A stretch of DNA of 64,000 nucleotides from NCBI GenBank assembly GCA_017506865.1, contig JAFCMP010000514.1:1364001-1428000 (forward strand), written 5' to 3'. The DNA comes from Tribonema minus. Taxonomy: Eukaryota; Sar; Xanthophyceae; Tribonematales; Tribonemataceae. The notes under the pieces were generated by a model. That model did no database searches. It was not told where the DNA came from and saw only the letters and a program-made list of their open reading frames with translations. Shown here one piece after another: positions 49,919-62,660 of the stretch. The position numbers and the translations under genes are program-made. Position 1 is the stretch's first letter. Each line of letters opens with the position of its first letter.

Positions 49919-50209
49919 TCAGCGCTGGCTCATGTCGACTGCGGCAAGCTGTTGATGTGCTCCGGCTGCGCCATCTTTGAACGCCTTGTTGATCAGCTGC
50001 GGCAGTTCATCAACATCGTGAAAGTGGAGTTGAACTTGGCATGTTTCTGAACTGCCGGAAGAGGACGTGCACAGTCTTCTGACGAACGCAGCCGAGATAT
50101 GAGCCCAATAAGCTGACTTCACTACATAACGGCTCCGATAAGGCTTCTGCTTATCACAAAAAGCAATAGGTGAGTCTACTTCAACTGGCAGTTTGTGACC
50201 GCCTGACAC
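49919..50209 (-). CDS. Small hypothetical ORF, possible terminal exon
   Basis: A 96-codon frame with balanced composition and a helix VDELPQLINKAFKDGAAGAH. It could be a terminal exon preceded by candidate exons around 50240-50411 (PLELLDEGGTRCQITWTPEM; VRLWRAEDEQLCEG). No family recognised and no splice solution found. Confidence 0.28.
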   Translation of the reverse strand: MSGGHKLPVEVDSPIAFCDKQKPYRSRYVVKSAYWAHISAAFVRRLCTSSSGSSETCQVQLHFHDVDELPQLINKAFKDGAAGAHQQLAAVDMSQR

Positions 50210-53200
50210 ATGGGCTGTGAGGCAAATGTGTAGTCAAACTGCCCTCACACAGTTGCTCATCCTCAGCGCGCCACAGGCGCACTGCAGTTGGGTACGTAGG
50301 CAGGGTATGGGTAGGTGTGCATGCCTGCACAGTTACTATGCACATTTCAGGCGTCCACGTGATTTGGCAGCGCGTACCCCCCTCATCCAACAGCTCGAGC
50401 GGCACGCGCAAATGAGAATGTGATGCTCTCCGCCAGACCAGAGGAACGGAGTGAGGGTGGGTGGCACATGTACTTCAGAAGTATTGCGCTTCGAGGTTGC
50501 CTTGCAGCAATATAGCATTGTGTCGCAGCCAGTAAGAAGGGGCACAAGCACGCGTGGCTACATACCGCTGTGCTCACCATGTGCAGGCAGCGGTGTCTCC
50601 GTTGCTGTAGCAGCTGGTGTATGATCTGCTAGCGTCACAAGGCACCCCTATGTGGGGCCCTGCACCCGCTGCAACCTGCCTCTCACATGTACCCACATGC
50701 CCTTGGCGCTGCGGTGGAAGCGGTACACAACAAGGTGTTCAAATGGAGCTCATGAGCAGATGTATTGAGACGTCAATCGCCAGCCCTCTGCTGCCAACGA
50801 AATTTTGCGGGGGTGCATCTAGAGGGGGTTCTGCTCTGAGCACTGTCACCAGCAGGTACGCTATGCACCAGATCAATAGCAAGAAAAGAGGCAGATGATG
50901 ATGATGATGCAATCACAGTGCTCAGCCACCAGGTGCAGCCCTCATGCACTGTTCGCTGTCAATATGCGCTGGCAATGAGAATGCTCCATGGTACTGCGCA
51001 GCTGCAAGACGTTGCACTGCCGTAATCGCCACCGTTGGGACAAATTTACAGGTATGTAATGCTTTCACACACTTGCTCAGGCAACCGACTTCAATTCAAC
51101 GAACTGCCCATAACATTGCAAAAGAAGTGGGGCTTTGGTCTTGGCTCCACTGGTGGTCTGGACGTTGACATGGCGCAAACAGAAATGCCACAACAAGCTG
51201 GATCTACGTTGCCCTGTAAAATCTGATTTGATGCATCAGACATTTCACACTTCAGATGCACAAAGTCAGTAAAACCGCCACTCCATGCTCTGTTGAACTC
51301 AGACAAAATCACGCGCCGTTTTATCTGTAGGCACTAGGCTGCTGGTATATGGTGTTGTATAATGTGCTTTGAAGCCTCATGCAAAGGAGGCAAGATGGGA
51401 ACAGGGCTTGACCAGCGCAACGAATACACTGTCATAGAGTAGGCTGTGAATTGCTGGCAACAAGGACGTGGCATTAAATTGCTCAGATGAATCTCTTGCA
51501 CAACTGCGAACATGAGATTGGTAATTATTGTTGTGAACATGCCAGGCTGCTGGGCGAAGTGTGCATATTTGTGGAACTTGAAATGCACTGATGCATGGGA
51601 CGCTCTGAATGACGAGAGCTGTAAAGTGCTACTCTGCAACGAAGAGCAGCCTGAATTTATAGAACAAACAAGCATAATCGATGATAAGCCATCAGGCTAC
51701 CAAGTGCTCATGCTCTACAGCCTTGTGCATCTGCCGCAATGGTTATTCTGCAACAGTTATTGCATGGCATGCGCGCGTTCGTGTGCATCTGTCAGGGCCA
51801 AAGCGCAGCCTATTTTTTCTTCCAATTTCTCATGGCTCGTGCAATCCAGCCCAGCTGTGCCAGAGGCTGCTGATAGCATGCTTTCATTTTTGGCATACTG
51901 CCAGCTGAGTTTTTTGCAGTACTGACTTGAAGCACCATGGTGGTGTTGAGTGGCACGATGGTGGTCTGCGCTTCCAGTTCAAGTGGCGATGTGCGCTGCA
52001 CCAGATGATTGCGGAAGCAACTGCCGCTGCCCGCGCAGCGCAGCAGGGGTGCTTTGAAAAAAATGCAGAGGGCTCACAGCTTGTGCTGTGTCACAGCACA
52101 CAAGCAACAAGATATGTGCAGTTGGCAGGCAGCACCTCCTCATCTCACCACAAGGTTGCAGTGCCAGTGCCCCAATTTCAGCCACCACCAGACGCAGCTC
52201 CACACCATACCACACGGCTCCCACAGCTTTGACCTCTAGCTCCTTTCTCCAGCCTCATTGCACCTTCAATAGTTGAGAGTGCAGCCTGCGTCATAGCCAG
52301 CACCAGTGCACAGAGTGCCACTGGAAGCAGTTGCCAACCAGTCAGGTCTTCACTGCTTAGGCTGCATTGCTGGGAGCCTGTCCTGCATTGACTGTCCTTG
52401 GCCGCTAACTGACAGAGCTGCACGTGATCTGTGGCGCGCAATCATTCGATGTTTGGTGCTGTTGCACCAGCCATACTGTGTCTGGTACTGCGTGCGCTAC
52501 AGGCAGCAGCCAAGAGCACGGATGCCCGACATGACATCAACCGCCGCCCCCGAAACAGAGCCGCGCAATCGCAATCGGCGGATTTCACTAATCACCGATC
52601 ACAAATCTGGGTTGAAGTGATGTTGACGAAACGGTGACATGCCTTGTACCGTGTGATGGCAGGATTGCAGTGCTGCGTCTAGATTGACGCCGCCGGTCAC
52701 AGTGTCCCCGAATCTACATCTATCCGTGACCTTGACCTGCCAGTCGCACACAGGTCAAGTCCGACCTTGTCACACGAGCATGGCACATAGCGTGCATCCA
52801 AAATGCTCGCTGGAGTCGCTCCTGGCGACAGCCATCGCGTAGCAGACACAGCAGGCTCAACCACTGCGCTTTTGACAATCTACACGCCAACGTCGTTGAG
52901 CCTGATTTGTGTCGATCCTTGCAGCCGATGTGATGGCGGCTGCTGCCGTGCCCGCTTTGAGCAGTAATGCGTCCCTCTGCGGCTCGCCAGCCCGCCGTCG
53001 TGCATGCCATTGCGCGTATCGCTAGCATGCACGCCATCGTTGCGAGTTCGCTTCAACCGTAAAGGTTCCCCCTGACTTCCCCCGGCGAGCCAGAAAAACT
53101 GCTCTCTTTTACATCTCGTCGCAACTACCACGCACGAGCTGCCCGAAAGCCTGCGCCAGACACCTCTTACTCAACAGCAGAGTAAGCAGCAATCCGAGCA

Positions 53201-53861
53201 GCAAGCAGGGCAGCTAGTGGCGAGTGAGCATAGTAACAGAGCAGGTTTAGAGGTTTCAGGCACTGCAGAGGTGAGGCAACACCTCTGCGGCAAGCGGCAG
53301 GGAAGACCGCTGGGGACATCGCGGCGCTGTTCAAACCTCGGAAGCAGCGCTAAGGTACGTGCTTGCGCGCTGCACAAGGGCTGTCAGCACCTGTAGCCTC
53401 TCAATATCATCCCTGGTACCTCTTGTCTCATCACCAGCAACAGCAAAGCTGGCCAGAAGCAACAAATAAGCGCCCTGAATCGAAGGGCCAGTGTGGCTTG
53501 ATTTTCGCGGAAGCGGTGGCCAAGCGAGGAGCAACCAGCCCTGATGTTGAGTGCAGCTGCTGTCTGATAGGTGTTTCAGCACAGTTTGACTGCTTTGCCT
53601 TCATCAGGTTTCAGACTTGTGGAGCTGGCTGCCTTGAGCAGTGACCATTTTTGCACTGCAAATTGCGGCGAAGTTTCGAGATGGGCATGCATGTGTAAGC
53701 ACCCCCAACCATGTCGTTGCGATTGAATGCTGAACCTTGTGACACTGGCTGGTGCAAGCAGCATCCCCAATTACTCATGTGTAAGACCTTGGAAAATAGT
53801 AACCTCTTCTTCACACATGAATGCTCGTTGTGTCTTTGCGCGCCCGCCTAGGGAAGGCACC
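50210..53861. other. Long stretch without a convincing gene
   Basis: Frames of 60-137 codons occur on both strands (for example 51512-51925 plus, 52178-52441 minus), overlapping each other and without recognisable domains. A possible exon near 50240-50411 (minus) is noted under the small ORF. A (GATGAT)n run lies at 50894-50909. Confidence 0.35.
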
Positions 53862-56403
53862 ATGTTCACCAACTTCAGCAAGAGCAGGACCACGTCTGCG
53901 GCTGCCTACATCATCGGCGGCGGCGCTGCGCTGGTGGCCGGCAAGATGGTGTTCAACAAGGTAATGATGGCAGTTTGCTCATTTCCTGTGCGTGGTCATC
54001 ACCAATGATTTTCAGCCGCTGCTTCACACCTACAAGTATGCCGCTGAATGTGCTGAAACTCCCCTCCTGGTGCAATACTGTGTCACACTTGCACACCCCG
54101 CGTGTCAACTTAAAACTGCAGCGATTCGTATCGATGATGAGCATTGCGTATTTGCTCTTTGTGCTGCACAGGTAGGTAGGTACCATGCCTTGTACACGAT
54201 GCTCGACCAAACTATATGCGGCGCAGTGGCGGGCAAGCGATCGCCGATGATCGACACGCACTCCTGAAGTGACCCCACAACTTCCTCTTCTCTTCTGATT
54301 TCCGCTGTCGTGTTCAACAGGTCAGCGCTGCCGCAGCTGCCGAGCGCAACATTGCGATGCTGACGCGCGCAGCGCAGGCGGGTCTCAAGCAGCTCGAGGC
54401 CACCTCCGAGAACGACCACATCAGCGTCGGCGGCAATGCCATCCGGGAGCGCGCCCTGCGCATCAGTGCTCAGCACGAGTGCGACGCGGCTCTGCAGCGA
54501 TGTGCGCTACTGCAGGAACAGCTTGGCGACGAGCGCGCTGCGCGGGAGAAGGTGCAGCTCAGCAACGCCGCGCTCCTCTCCGCCGCCAGCGCCTTCAACG
54601 CCGACAAGGCGCTGGTCGTCGCCCACCTGACCAGCGTGCACGAGGCAGAGGTGATCGCGCGCGGCAACGCAGAGGAGCGCCTTCAGGAGCTGGAGGACGC
54701 GCACGCGGACCTGCGGGACGCGCACGATGAACTGTTAATGCGCGCGGCTCAGCTGGCGGACGCCAACGAGGCGCTGCGCGCTGGCGCCGGCAACAACAAC
54801 GACGCGGCGGAGGCGGCGGTGGCGGCCGCGCATGACTTCGAGGCGTGGCAGGCGCGGCTCAACGCCGAGAACGCCAACCTCCGAATGCAGCTGACACAGA
54901 CCAGTCGGGAGTTCAGCGACGCCAAGCAACTCATTGCCGACCTTCAACGCCAGCTCAACGAGGCGCGTGGCGAGGCGGCGCCTGCGGAGGAGCCTCAGCA
55001 GCCTCAACTTCAACTTCAACTTGAAGACCTGAAGCCCGCCGCCCCACCCGCCCTCGACAAGCACGTCAAGAACGCCTGCGTGGCACAGGCGCGCGCCGCC
55101 TTCACAGCGGCGGTCCTGCTGAAGGGCGCCGCCGCCACCGAGACGGCGGCGGTGAAGAACGAAAAGCGCCACTGCCGCGCCGCGAGCCTGCCAACAGGGC
55201 TGCCGCCGCAGGTAAGGCCGTGCAAGTGGAATGCGATTGTGCGCAGTGGACTGGTGAGGCATGTCAACTTTTGAAGTTGTGCATATACGCTTTGTATAAT
55301 TGGTTGGTTCGGTGTGTAGGCGGCTAGCCTTGGTGTATCAAGTGCGCAGCACACTGCTGAGCGTGTGATTCATGTGTAGCATGGCCGCATCGCATGACGT
55401 ACTATCCGGGACTGTGGCAAGCGCAGCTACGGCATACGCGCTGTTCACTGCTGCGTGTGATGCACGCGATCATGTAGCATTACAGCATACCCTTCAGCAT
55501 TAGCATAAGGAGCACCGTCATGTACAACTTCAACATCAGTCCACAGCACATGCTCAGCTTCTTCACAGAGCTGCCCATCTTTCATGGTTGAAGTTGGTCA
55601 TGCACTTCAAGTTCACATCGCAGCCTTTTTGTCTGTTCGTACCCTGCTTCACACAGGCGCAGCACCGCCGCACCAAGAGCGAAGCTGCGGCGACCGCGCC
55701 TGCCCGCGTGCAGTTCTGCAACAAGGTGCAAATGCGCAGCTACGGTCGCCTGGAGGCCTTCGCAGAGGGGGCCGCCTCCGCCGCCGCTGCCGCCGCCGCC
55801 ACCGCCGCCGCTGCCGCCGCTGCCGGCGAGCTGTCTGCGGAGAAGGCCGCTGCCGCAGCCGCCGCCGCCGCCGATGCTGCCGCCGACGCCGCCGACGCCG
55901 CCGACGCCGCCGACGCCGCCGACGCCGCCGACGCCGCCGCTGCTGCTGCCGACGCCGCCGCCGCCAATGCTGCCGCCGACGCCGCCGACGCCGCCGACGC
56001 CGCCGACGCCGCCGCCGCCGCTGCCGCCGTCGCCAGCGGGCTGCCTGCGGCTGAGGGTGCTCAGGCATCAGCGCTCGGCGAGGGTATCCTGCAGGTCGAT
56101 ATGACGAAGCGAAACAAGCTGCCTGACCTGCACCCGGAAAGCACTGTATGCCCCCCCATGAAGGGCTCGAAAGGCGGCCGAAACGAGAATGCCGACAAGC
56201 CTTCGCCAGCAGAGAAGGAGCTCGTGCGGGTGCTCGCCACTGCGGTGCTGGCTACGGCGCCTCCGCTGCTGCAGGCTGCTCAGGGGGCGCCCCTCACGCA
56301 GGTGCTGGATGAGGGGGAGAAGCACTTCGCGCACCTGCTTCGCACCGCTACCGCCATCATCAACGTTGCTGAGGGGGGTGTCGGCGGCGTGGAGGGGGGG
56401 TGA
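53862..56403 (+). CDS. Ala-rich coiled-coil protein with N-terminal membrane anchor
   Basis: Three phase-0 exons: 53862-53960, 54321-55211, 55657-56403; 578 aa. Residues about 15-31 (AYIIGGGAALVAGKMVF) form a short hydrophobic segment. About 60-260 is a long coiled coil (LQELEDAHADLRDAHDELLM; FSDAKQLIADLQRQLNEARG). A KHVKNACVAQARAAFTAA helix follows. Exon 3 has repeated DAADAADAAD triplets coded by (GACGCCGCC)n, then a conserved-looking tail (KPSPAEKELVRVLATAVL). No family recognised. The coiled coil with an anchor suggests a tether or scaffold. Pieces of at least one relative lie at 59.2-62.7 kb, on both strands. The DAA-repeat length is probably variable. Confidence 0.72.
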
Positions 56404-56534
56404 GCACAAGGGGGAACTGTGGGGGGGGGGGGGGGGGGGGGTCAAGGGGGGGCACTAAACTTCACAAGATCCTCAGACAGGTGAGCGAAAGGTATTGTGG
56501 GACACTCTGTCTTCAGTCGATGTGCTGCGTGTGC

Positions 56535-58600
56535 ACATGTGTATATATGGATGTGCAATGCTAAGCACGCATACATGCGTGCTGCATACCTACCCTGGCA
56601 GTTCACTTGCAGTGCATTCTGCCAGTACAAGTGCGCTTGCATGTACTCGCACATGCCCATGAATTTCAAACGCTCACTGGTGCACATATGACATGCACAG
56701 TTTGCTGTGTATGTGATTGCTGCAGTGTTCTTACATACATAACTCTCAACGCCTTTTTTTTCTTCTTCCACTGCAGATATACCCAAGACAAAATCATCAG
56801 CAGCTTGGCCACAACGGTGCAACAGCCCTACACCTGCTAGCAGCCGCGGCATACGCGGCCTCCTACAGACCTGCTCTGCGTAGTCTTTGAATGGACTCAC
56901 GGACTTAGTTTATATACAGGTCCTCAGAGCGGAGCGGGAACGTAGGAGGGCGCCATGTGTCGCACCCGGCAGTTACAGGGGTATGCGCAGTTTCATTCGT
57001 TCGCGGCATGGCTCAGCAATGGCGATGTTAGCTAGCCCCCAAGGATCGACGACTACTAATAAACAAGCAAGCCCCCCCCCCCCCTCCCCCTGACTCAAAG
57101 GGCATCAACCAGTGTTCAACTCGGCAACAGAGGTGGTGACCGCAAGTTCAAGCAGCAGATCGATGCAAAGGTGAGCAACGGGGGCAGCTGCTTTGAAGTT
57201 TTGGTGCACATGTGTATGTAAGGATATCAGGTGTATGTATGATGTGTAAGCAAGATACGTCTACATACCTACCCTGATCAAGTGCTCACTTTCAGCGCAT
57301 TCATGTGCTTGCATGTACGCACACTTGTAGTTTTAATTGAAGTACTATGTCTTGGGCATACGTGCGTGCACACCATGCACGCATAGAAGCTGTGACGTAC
57401 TCAACCACTACTGCGTACTTGTATACATTGTACACAATGTGTTTAGATGTCTGCACACTCGCAGTTGCGCTTTCAACATTTAGATTCACAAATGTGAATA
57501 CTTGCGCTCATGCAATTATGCCATTGCATCCACACCAAGCACACACACAACTGTCACGTCTTCAACTCCTGCTGCATACTCATATATGTATATATATTGT
57601 CTGGTGCTCTGCTGATGCATGCCATGTCCACAGATGCCCCAGCAACGACATGATTAATGGCTCACCAACAATGGTGGAACCACCGTACACCTGCTACTAG
57701 CAGCAATGCGGCGTACGCGGCCTCCTACGTACCTGCTCTGCGTAGTTTTCGAATGAACTCGTGGACTTGTATTCATACAGGTCCTAAAAGCGGAGCAGAA
57801 TTATAGGAGGGCGCCATGTGTCGCACCCGGCAGTTACAGGGGTACGGGCAGTTTCATTCATTCGCGGTATGGCTCAGCAATGGCGATATCAGATAGCCCC
57901 CAAGGATCGATGACTACCAAGAAAACAAGCAAGAGAGCCCCCCCCCCCCCCCGACTCAAAGCGCATCAACCAGTGTTCACCTCGGCATCCAAGGGTGGTG
58001 ACCGCAACTTCAAGCAGCACATTCAAAGGTGAGCTGCTGCTTTGAAGTCCTGGTGCACATGTGTATATATGCATGTCAAGCGCATAGATGACGTATACAC
58101 ATACAGCATGCACACCCTAATTGTGCTCATTTGAGTGCATACATGCGCTTGCATGTACGCAAACTCACATTTGCACTTGAAGTACTTCGAAGTATCAGAT
58201 TTACACAGCGCAATTCTGCCATTGCATCCACACCTAGCACACACGCAACCTGTAGCGTCTTCAACTCCAACTTCATACTTACATATATTGCCTGCTGCTC
58301 TGCTGATGCTGCCATGTCCATAGATGCCCCTACAACGACACCATTGATGGCTCAGCAACAACGACGAGGCCGCCCTACACCTGCTAGCAGCAGCGGTGCG
58401 GCATACGCGGCCTCCTGCGGACCTGCTCTGCGTAGTTTTCGAATGGACTCATGGACTTGTATTCATACAGGTCCTCAGAGCGAAACCGTAGGAGGGCGCC
58501 ATGTGTCGCCCGCGGCAGTTACAGGCAGTTTCACTCGTTTGTGGCACGGCTCAGCGATTGTGAATTCAGCTCTACCAGGAAACAAGACCCATCATGCCAT
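56535..58600 (+). repeat. Three-unit tandem array, 0.69-0.86 kb units
   Basis: The marker TAGGAGGGCGCCATGTGTCG occurs at 56943, 57804 (one base different before it) and 58489, 861 and 685 bp apart. Each unit also has ACATGTGTATAT...CTTGCATGTACGCAC, a GGCATACGCGGCCTCCT block, a C tract, and (units 1 and 2) a CAAAGGTGAGC donor-like end. Spliced exons could be present, but frames are not kept between units, so I regard it as non-coding. Confidence 0.85.
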
Positions 58601-59192
58601 GTGCCACTCAGCCAGAGAACAGCACACGAGCGGACTCCAATGCTGTGATAGTTTGCATGTCAGCAGCTGCGGCATTGGTTTGAGATTGTGAATGACACAC
58701 TATGATTGACGGAATGCGCGTCATTGGCCTTTCATGTTTCCGCTGACTGCACTTTTGCATTTGAATGCGCAATTCATCTTGACGGTCACAGCTGAATTGC
58801 GCCCGCATCATGTGCTGCCGCACAGTGATTTGCCGTTCTTGCTGATTGATTCAATTGTGAGATTCAATCATATGTACTCTGAAGCACACGAGGGGCATAA
58901 TGATGTGCACCAGTCGTCTTTAGTCTCCATGCAGTAGAAGCACATGCACGCTGACAGCGTTGCATGCGCGATTCTATGTTGAACGTGTATTCTACATGTA
59001 GCACAGCACACATAGAGTACGGCTTGGCAAACAACTAATGAACAGTTCTGCTGCAGCAGTCTGCCTGCCCGCTGACATCATGGCCAACACTGCCTGCTGT
59101 CGTTTTGACGCCACCTGCTGAGCATTGCTGCTCCCGTGTGATGGTTATGGACGATGATCAGCTGGTGCACCAATGGCGGCGGTGGCGGCGCC

Positions 59193-59583
59193 GCAGGGGA
59201 GTTTGATGCGTGGCAGGCGCAGCTTGATCAAGAGAATGCCGGCCTCCGCATGCAGCTGGCGCAGCGCAGTCGGGAGTTCAGCGACGCTCAGCAGCTCATC
59301 GCAGACCTACGGCGCCAGCTGAACGAGGCGCGGGGCGAGGAGGCGCCTGCGGGGGAGCCTCAGCACCCCCAACTTCAACTTCAACTTGAAGACCTGAAGC
59401 GCGCCGCCCCTACCCGCCCTCGATAAGCACGTCAAGAACGCCTGCGTGGCGCAGGCGCGCGCTGCCTTCACAGCGGCAGTGCTGCTGAAGAACAGCTGCG
59501 AGAATGCTGCCGCTGCCTCGGTGAAGCACGAGAAGCGCCACTGCCGCGCCGCGAGCCTGCCGGCTATGGGGCTGCCGCAGCAG
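59193..59583 (+). pseudogene. Fragment of the coiled-coil gene exon 2 (plus)
   Basis: Matches the 3' half of exon 2 of the 53.9 kb gene (GCGTGGCAGGCGCAGCTTGA onward) through to a GCAG|GTAAGG donor at 59583/59584. An inserted T in GCCGCCCCTACCCGCCCTCG shifts the frame and meets TAA at once. The exon start is missing. Confidence 0.85.
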
Positions 59584-59689
59584 GTAAGGCCTGCCATGCG
59601 TTGGCTGAGTGTGCAAAAAAAGAACTTCAAGTATGCCGTTGTGCACGCTCAGCCAACGCATGGCAGACCTCGCCTGTGGATAGTCGGCA

Positions 59690-60290
59690 GGCTCGCGGCG
59701 CGGCAGTGCCGGTTCCCGTGTTTCACCGCCGCCGCATAGCATCCCTGTGGCTGTCCTTCAGCAGCACTGCCGCTGTGAAGGCGGCGCGCGCCTGTGCCAC
59801 GCAGGCGTTCTTGACGTGCTTATCGAGGGCGGGTGGGGCGGCGGGCTTCAGGTCTTCAAGATGAAGTCGAAGTTGCTGAGGCTGCTCCGCCGGTGCCGCC
59901 ACGCCCTGCGCCTCGTTGAGCTGGCATTGCAACTCCGCGATGCGCTGGTTGCGACGTTGAGCTCCCGGCTTCGCTGCGCTAGCTTCATGCAGAGGTTGAC
60001 ATTCTCCTAATTGAGCTGCGCCGGCCACACGTCAGACTCCCCCTACATCGCCGTCGCCGCCGTCGGTCACTGTCGGCGCCAGCGAGCAGCATCTATTTGG
60101 CGTCCGCCAGCTGCGCCATGCACCTGGACATAGCTGTCTTCTCATGCTGCAGGTCGTCGTGCTGGACGTCCAGCTCCTGCAAATCCTCGTCGACTTTGAC
60201 GCGCGCCGCCACCTCTGCCTGGTGCGGTCCCATCGTATGGGCGCGATCAACGTCTTGTCGGCGTTGGTGGCGCTTGCAATAGTGAGGTTG
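59690..60290 (-). pseudogene. Inverted fragment of the coiled-coil gene exon 2
   Basis: Minus strand: the exon-2 match runs from about 60290 (ACCAACGCCGACAAGACG) past LDEDLQELD-like and CQLNEAQG...PAEQPQQLRLHLEDLKPAA to a truncated end near 59690. Several frameshifts and stops (for example in the QLADA region near 60095). It points toward the plus-strand fragment at 59193-59583. Confidence 0.82.
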
Positions 60291-61410
60291 GTGGAGTTGT
60301 GGTGTTGCAGCTTGTCACGCGCAGCGTGGGCAGCGCAAAGATGCAGCCCAACACAATGTTCAGCGCCTCAGCTGCTCGTTTGAGGTCACAGCTTGCCATC
60401 AGCTCGCCTGGTTACAGTTCCGTCACCCGTGCAACTCTCACGCTGGCTGCTGATGAACAAAGTTGCATTCAATCACTGGCTCAGAGCCCTAATACTTTGC
60501 GTTGCTGGTGAAGCTTGATGCGGCCGAGTAGGTCAGAGATCTCAAGCACTAACCCAAGCTCCATGCGGCGCCAGCGCCTGCTCTCGACGAGGCAGCCGTG
60601 AGCTCCGCAGGATAACTTTCTTCAGTTCTCGTGAGGATAACTTTCTCTTCGAGCATAGCACACGCGCGCCCTCGTCAAGTCGCCGGTGTGTCCGCCTCAG
60701 CGGCACTGCACCATCCCCATCAGCTGTCCTTCCAAATGAAGATACTCGAGAGCACTCAGCATGCGCGCCACGATGAGGTTTCCAGATTGTGGTGGCGACG
60801 TCCAGTCTGCCTGTCTCAAGGCCACACAGCCGGTGATGGGTTCGCATAGGGCAAATGGCACAGCTCCTCCTGCAAAAGCACCTCCCTGCGAGAGCGCAGA
60901 AGTTCAACTTGCAGTTGCAGTTCATCATGAAGTTCGTAGCGGGCGAGAGAACACATATCTCTTGAGGCAAAATGGTCTACAGGAAGGCAGCTTGGCATCT
61001 GCAGTGGCACTGCAGCTACGGGGGGCGATGGCGCAAGCATAATGACGACACTAGGTGATCAGCGCGCCAGACTGTCAGATGTCGTGGTGTGGCGTACAGA
61101 CTCCTGATGCCCTCGAGGAGGACACTTGCAACTTCCACACTAAGCGGAGTCCGCGAATGCATAGGGAAGGAATTACAGTGTGCAGCACGTTGGCAGCGCA
61201 GGAGCATCATGGTTTACTCGCCTCGGAGTGAAGATGACTGATCCTGCCTGATCCGCGGATCCAGCAACGGAGTTTGCTTGCAGGCGTAGAGCCAGCGCGC
61301 CTTAATGCTCCGTACTCTGTACCTGTGGTACTTCTGTTGCTCAAGCATGCTGGTGGCGGCAGTTAAATGGCCGGCATGGAGACGTCGAGCGATACATATA
61401 TCAGCTGCGT

Positions 61411-61919
61411 GCAGCATCGTCGCACCGGGAGTGCGGGAGCAGCCGCGGCGACTGCGCCTGCCTGCGTGCAATTCTTCGAAAAACTCCAGGTGCGCATGTA
61501 CGGGCACCCAGAGGCATTCAGAGGAGACCGTCTCCGCCGCCGCTGCCACCGCCGGTGAGCTGGCTGCAAGTCAGCATACCCAGGCAGCAGCGATCAGCGA
61601 GGGGATGTCGCTAAAGCCCCCCCTTCGACGGGGGCGTGTACGTCACCATGGCGTCAAAAAAGCTGCCTGACCAGCACGACAAGTGCCAGGTCTGCACACC
61701 CAAGGAGGGCTCGACTGGCGGTCGGAACGAGAACGCCAAGAAGTCGTCGCCTGCGGAGAGGGAGCTTGTGCGGGTGATCACCACTGAGGCGTTGGCTACT
61801 GAGCCTCCATTGCTGCTGGCTGTCGAAAGGGGCGAACGTCGCACAGGTGTCGGCGCAGGCTCGGTGAGGACTACACGCACTTGCTGTGCACCGCGCCGCC
61901 GATACCGCCCTCCTCATTG
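61411..61919 (+). pseudogene. Fragment of the coiled-coil gene exon 3 (plus)
   Basis: Starts at an acceptor-like GTGCAG and matches exon 3: CATCGTCGCACCGGGAGTGC, CAATTCTTCGAAAAACTCCA, then (in another frame) the KLPDQHDKCQVCTPKEG and SSPAERELVRV regions. It lacks the DAA-repeat and has frameshifts. Confidence 0.85.
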
Positions 61920-61929
61920 ACGGTGTCAA

Positions 61930-62430
61930 TGATGGCGGTAGCGGTGCGCAGCAGGTGCGTGTAGTCCTCATCAAGCCTGCACCAGCACTTGCGCGAGGGA
62001 TGCCCCTTCAGCAGCCTGCAGCAGCAAAGACGCCGTAGCCAGCGCAGCAGTGGATAGCACCTGCACGAGCTCCTTCTCTGCAGGCGACGGCTTCTCGGCG
62101 TTCCCGTTGCGACCGCGTCTCGAGCCCTTCTTGACCCCGCAGACCGTGCTCTTCGGGTGCAGCGTAGGCAGCTCCTCTGGCGTCATGTCCACGTACACGG
62201 CCGCATCGTTGGCAGCACCTCCTCGCCGGAGCGCTGCTGCCTGGGCACGCTCAGCCGCAGGCAGCTCGCCAATGGCGGCGGCAGCAGCAGCAGCGGCGGC
62301 GGCCTCCTCTGCGAACCCCTCCGGGCGACCGTACACAAGCACCTGGATTTTTTTCGCAGAATTGCACGCAGGCAGGCGCAATCGCCGCAGCTGCGCTCTA
62401 GGTGTGGCGGTGCTGCGCCTGTGTGAGGCA
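61930..62430 (-). pseudogene. Inverted fragment of the coiled-coil gene exon 3
   Basis: Minus strand: [56 protein letters not shown] match exon 3. An A7 run near 62350 (CGAAAAAAATCC) has one extra A, which breaks the frame between CVQFCEK and the rest. The 3' end meets the plus fragment end to end near 61920. Confidence 0.85.
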
Positions 62431-62499
62431 GGGTACAAACAGACAAAAGGCTGCGATGTGAACTTTCATCAGCAACTTCAACCATGAAGATGGCAGCCC

Positions 62500-62660
62500 T
62501 GTGAAAAAGGGCACCTCTGCGAAAGCCTCGGGACGACTGTAAACGCGCACCTGGATTTGTTTCGAAATGCACGCAGGCAGGCGCAGTACCCGCAGCTGCG
62601 CTGTTGGTGGTGCGGCGGTGCTGCTCCTGCGTGGGGCAGGGTTTGCGCAGACAAGAGCCT
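62500..62660 (-). repeat. Decayed copy of exon-3 acceptor and start, upstream of the inverted fragment
   Basis: Minus strand: CCTGCCCCACGCAGGAGCAG ... TGCGCCTGCCTGCGTGCATT ... CCAGGTGCGCGTTTACAGTC repeats the start of the exon-3 fragment, about 215 bp upstream of it (intron side), with a stop. Same arrangement as the exon-edge ladders elsewhere in the window. Confidence 0.75.

Noticed and set aside
55584-56068. Arg-rich ORFs on both strands over coiled-coil exon 3
   Set aside because: Alternative frames of the (GACGCCGCC)n repeat; only the frame joined in phase to exon 2 makes sense.
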